The notes beneath the pieces were generated by a model that was not told where the DNA came from, did no database searches, and saw only the letters and a list, made by a program, of their open reading frames with translations. 5,919 nt of DNA from contig RFNU01000229.1 in NCBI GenBank assembly GCA_009927065.1, positions 1-5,919 of the forward strand, written 5' to 3'. Each line of letters opens with the position of its first letter. The first letter of the stretch is position 1. This document shows positions 1-3,400 of the stretch, in pieces. This stretch comes from a bacterium. Its GTDB lineage: Bacteria > Pseudomonadota > Gammaproteobacteria > Berkiellales > Berkiellaceae. Position numbers and translations under genes: made by a program.

Positions 1-156
1 AAGTTCCAGAGTCAAACGATTATTATGACAAATAATATTGACACCAAAACTTGGTTCTTCCCATATATAGGCTTTGTCCGATACTCAGCTCCATTCGTCA
101 ATCCTAAGGATGCGTCCGCCGAGTATTATTCTTCGTCTTGTGCATCATCCCCATAA
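1..156 (+). other. Left-edge segment, coding status unresolved; possible 3' end of a convergent gene
   Basis: On the plus strand one frame is open from base 1 to TAA at 154-156 (51 codons) and reads like protein in its first 40 residues (KFQSQTIIMTNNIDTKTWFF, PYIGFVRYSAPFVNPKDASA). If real, it would be the tail of a convergent gene overlapping the end of the minus-strand gene by about 30 bases. Against it, about half of its third codon positions are G or C, much more than in the giant gene, and its last dozen codons are just the antisense of the acidic tail. A minus-strand alternative also exists: the frame reading AYIWEEPSFGVNIICHNNRL is open from about 80 to the edge with A/T-rich third positions, and an ATG at 94 lies one frame away from it. 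With error-prone sequence and a window edge I cannot decide. Confidence 0.25.
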
Positions 157-425
157 AAATTGCCATCCGTATAATCCTCGCCAAAATCGCCAATATCATA
201 TCCTTCCGCATCATGTTCTTCTTCCGCCGCCTTTTCTGCCTCTCTGTCTAATTCTTCTACAGTTACACCTCCTATATCCGACGAAACTTTTGATTCCTGC
301 ATAAAAGTGGCAAATACACCCATTTGTTCTTGTTGGCGTTCTCTTTCATAGGTAGATTTATCATATTCGAATATACCACGAGATTGTCCTACATTCCAAG
401 CCCCCATCTTAAATTTCATAAACAT
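126..425 (-). CDS. Segment 7 (C-terminal, acidic tail) of the broken giant-virus protein
   Basis: The frame has an ATG at 425, but it is open upstream as RITDYLGSLPNEEREVEKM, which directly continues segment 6, so the Met is internal (about residue 1829). The block from ITDYL through KMGAWNVGQSRGIFEYDKST to YERERQQEQ looks like a conserved C-terminal motif that I recall from giant-virus homologues. The remaining 50 residues are strongly acidic (REAEKAAEEEHDAEGYDIG, DFGEDYTDGNFYGDDAQDEE) and end at TAA 126-128. An acidic, Gly/Tyr-containing tail is a natural protein end, and this stop is the only one in the whole restored frame, so I take it as the real terminus. The tail could mediate binding to a basic partner, which is inference. 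Confidence 0.88.
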   Translation of the reverse strand: MFMKFKMGAWNVGQSRGIFEYDKSTYERERQQEQMGVFATFMQESKVSSDIGGVTVEELDREAEKAAEEEHDAEGYDIGDFGEDYTDGNFYGDDAQDEE

Positions 426-3400
426 TTTTTCTACTTCGCGTTCTTCATTCGGTAAACTACCTAAATAATCTGTAATGCGCTTCTTTCTTCCTTCTTAGAC
501 AACCCAGTTTTTTTAATAATATCTCTATATAATACTAATCCACTCCGGTTCTCTATTTCAAAATCCATAAACGCGCGCAATAATTTGGCAACTCGCCCTT
601 TCAATTCGTCTTGTGTTCCTATACGAATATTTATTTCATTCAAATCCAAGTTTATTTCTTGGGCATCGTTCTCCATTTCTTGAATTTCGGCGTGTGTTGG
701 TTGGATGCATTTGCCGCATCGGAAATGTCTTGGCGCCGCTGTTTCTTCGTTTCTTCCAAATCTGTGCGTAATAAATCCGGGTTCTCAGAACATACAATAT
801 ATTCGTACAAAGTAGAATATACAAAATAGGAATATACCATTTGTATTGCCTCCAAATCCATAAAAGAATGAAACGAATGTTCATTTTTAAAAATGGAATT
901 ATATACTGGAAATGCGCGAACTAATTCGTACATATCAATAAGACGGTCCATAATTTCACGCAATAACTGGTATATTACAGTATCATCAAAGAATACTTGG
1001 AATTTGTTCCAATGTGTATCGAGAACGCGTTCTATATCACGCACATGTATCGGCGCAAGTTCCCAATGTTTGGGAACAAAGGAATATATTTTTTTATTCA
1101 GTATCATTTCCGGAATCAGTTTCGATAAATAATACACAAATGTTTTTATATTTTGTACTTCTTTATGTGTGGCAGTATCAGTATCCGAGGATTCCAACCC
1201 TTTCGCAATAGACGATGTATGGGAGGGATCGTCGTCCGGGGGAGACACGGTATTAGAAATTGAAAAAATAGACAATAACCAATTTTGGAAGGTATCAAAA
1301 TCCGTATTCGACATATTTCCGTGCTTGTCCATAAAATCCACAATTTCATAATACATTTTTTCATTCGCTTTTGCCAAATAATTCTTGAATCGGTCCAATT
1401 CTTTGCGGGTTCTTTCACCATTTGTTGCGGATTATATTTATCTATTAACGCCATCAATCTTTGGCGAAATGCGCCTTCTACAACTATAGATTCCCTCATT
1501 TGAAACCCTTCCAATAAATCGCGCAATGCATTCATTTGGGTAAAAGTCGCAGGAGTCGGTATTACTATTCGATTTTGATTTCTAACAATAATCATTAATT
1601 GTTCCAAGTTCTCTGGGCGATATTGTTTCCCATTTAATTTTAAAAATTCTACTTTTTCTAAAAGTGTCCAATCGCGATCGTACCCACCAGTCGGTTTTTC
1701 CGGACAAATTGCGCGATATGCATCTGGTATAGGAAGATCATTATCAAAATTGCAATAATGGAAAAATGCCTTGTATATATTTTCTACTAGAACTACTTCC
1801 CCCACTGTACTATATTTGATACCGGTAAACCCGGGATGATATAAAATAGACGCTTTGGACATTAAACCCACATCTTTCAGAATATCAGATATATATCTAG
1901 CGACTTCTATATGCTGTATAATATCTTTATTTTCTTGCACAAAGTATTTTATAGGATTGGTTAGACGCATATCTTGACAACAAGCGTTTTCCAAAAAAGG
2001 GAATTTTGCCAGATGTTCTCAAAAGTACATCCTTTTTTTTCACTATATCATTGACAGATTCTATAATTGCATACGCATTTTCAACTAATCTACTATAAAA
2101 CAGCCCAATATGTTCTCTTTGTTTACGATGTCCATCCCGAAATAAATCCATCATCTCGCGCTCATAATCTTTTGATATTGGTTGTGGCCGTTTTGTCATT
2201 TTGGGATTCATCAAAGGAGGCAAAAAGTGCCGCCATTTTTCAACACTATGTTCTTCGGGAACTATCTGGTCGGGATTCAATAATAAGAATTCTTGTTTTT
2301 TTGTATATAATTCCCCAATATCTGGTCGGTCTCCCATTATTTTTTCCAGCATCTCGCGTATTTTAGAAATATAAGTTGGGAGGTCTAATTTTTCAATGGA
2401 ATTCCAAGGCGCAGTAGAACTTTTGGATTTAAAAAGAACACATGCAATATATTCTATACCGGTTTGATCTTCTACGCCACCTACAAGTGGATAACCACTG
2501 AATGACCGGACACAACCGGGAAAAGTTTTCTTAGTACGAATGGAAGGTATTGCAATTTGAATACTAATCAATAAACAACTTGCGACAATCCAAAACATGA
2601 GACGATCTTTATAAATCTCATATGGGATTGGTCTGACGCCTTTTTTGCGCTCCATTAATTTGGCCCGTTCTTCATATAATTCAGGTGTTTGTATTATCTT
2701 CTCCATTAGTTCTCCTGTAGTATTCATTACAAATGATTGTACTGAATCTAATGGTACTGCTATATTATTACATATAGTACGCATAATATTATACACCATC
2801 TGATTCTGTTTGTTCTCAAAAATTGGTTCGGGTACGGATGTCATAGTTCCATCGGATTGAAACATTTTTCCGAGACGGGTTTGTAAATCCTCCTCCATAA
2901 TAGCATGATGCACTATTTTCATACCTTCTTCCGTATATTCGTCTTGTGTGACAAAATCTATTTTTCGGAGAACATATCCAGTATGTTTATCTACAATAGA
3001 ATCCCCGTCGTCACTTAAAACTCCGACATCTTTACATATTTCTGCGAGTTTTTCACTATAATCGCCACCTTTAATATAAACCGCGGCCAATTTCCACAAA
3101 CTTTGTGGAAATAAAGGAATGTTAGAATCTAAACAATATAACCAATTTGGATTTTCATTTAATTCGTCTATCATAGGTTCTCGACAATACATATCAACAA
3201 ACTCTATAATATCCAATTGCCGTTTTTGAAAATCGTCTTGTCCGAGAATCAATTCGCGGAGTTTCCAATGGGGTGATTTGAGAACCTCTTTTTCCACAAT
3301 TCCGCGGCCGTAATCATAGGCAATTGTATTATATTTTTCCAATTTCACAATATTCAGTATTTGTTCTTTACTCAGTCTTTGTAAATCGATTTCCAATTTT

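Noticed and set aside
74..304. Plus-strand ORF of 76 codons rich in Leu, His and Pro
   Set aside because: It is the antisense of the acidic tail; its low-complexity His/Pro/Leu composition is explained by Asp/Glu codons read backwards.
636..884. Minus-strand ORF of 82 codons
   Set aside because: It is an alternative frame inside segments 5 and 6, which have the better protein character here.
1059..1077. Hairpin GTTCCCA-ATGTT-TGGGAAC as a terminator or RNA element
   Set aside because: It lies in the middle of segment 5 coding sequence (VPKHWEL), has a stem of only seven pairs and no gene end nearby; probably chance.
2067..2366. Plus-strand ORF of 99 codons
   Set aside because: It is antisense to the conserved core of segment 3 and has no recognisable motif.
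2541..2597. Transmembrane helix (FWIVASCLLISIQIAIPSI)
   Set aside because: It contains Gln, runs directly into a conserved polar motif and stands alone; a buried helix is more likely.
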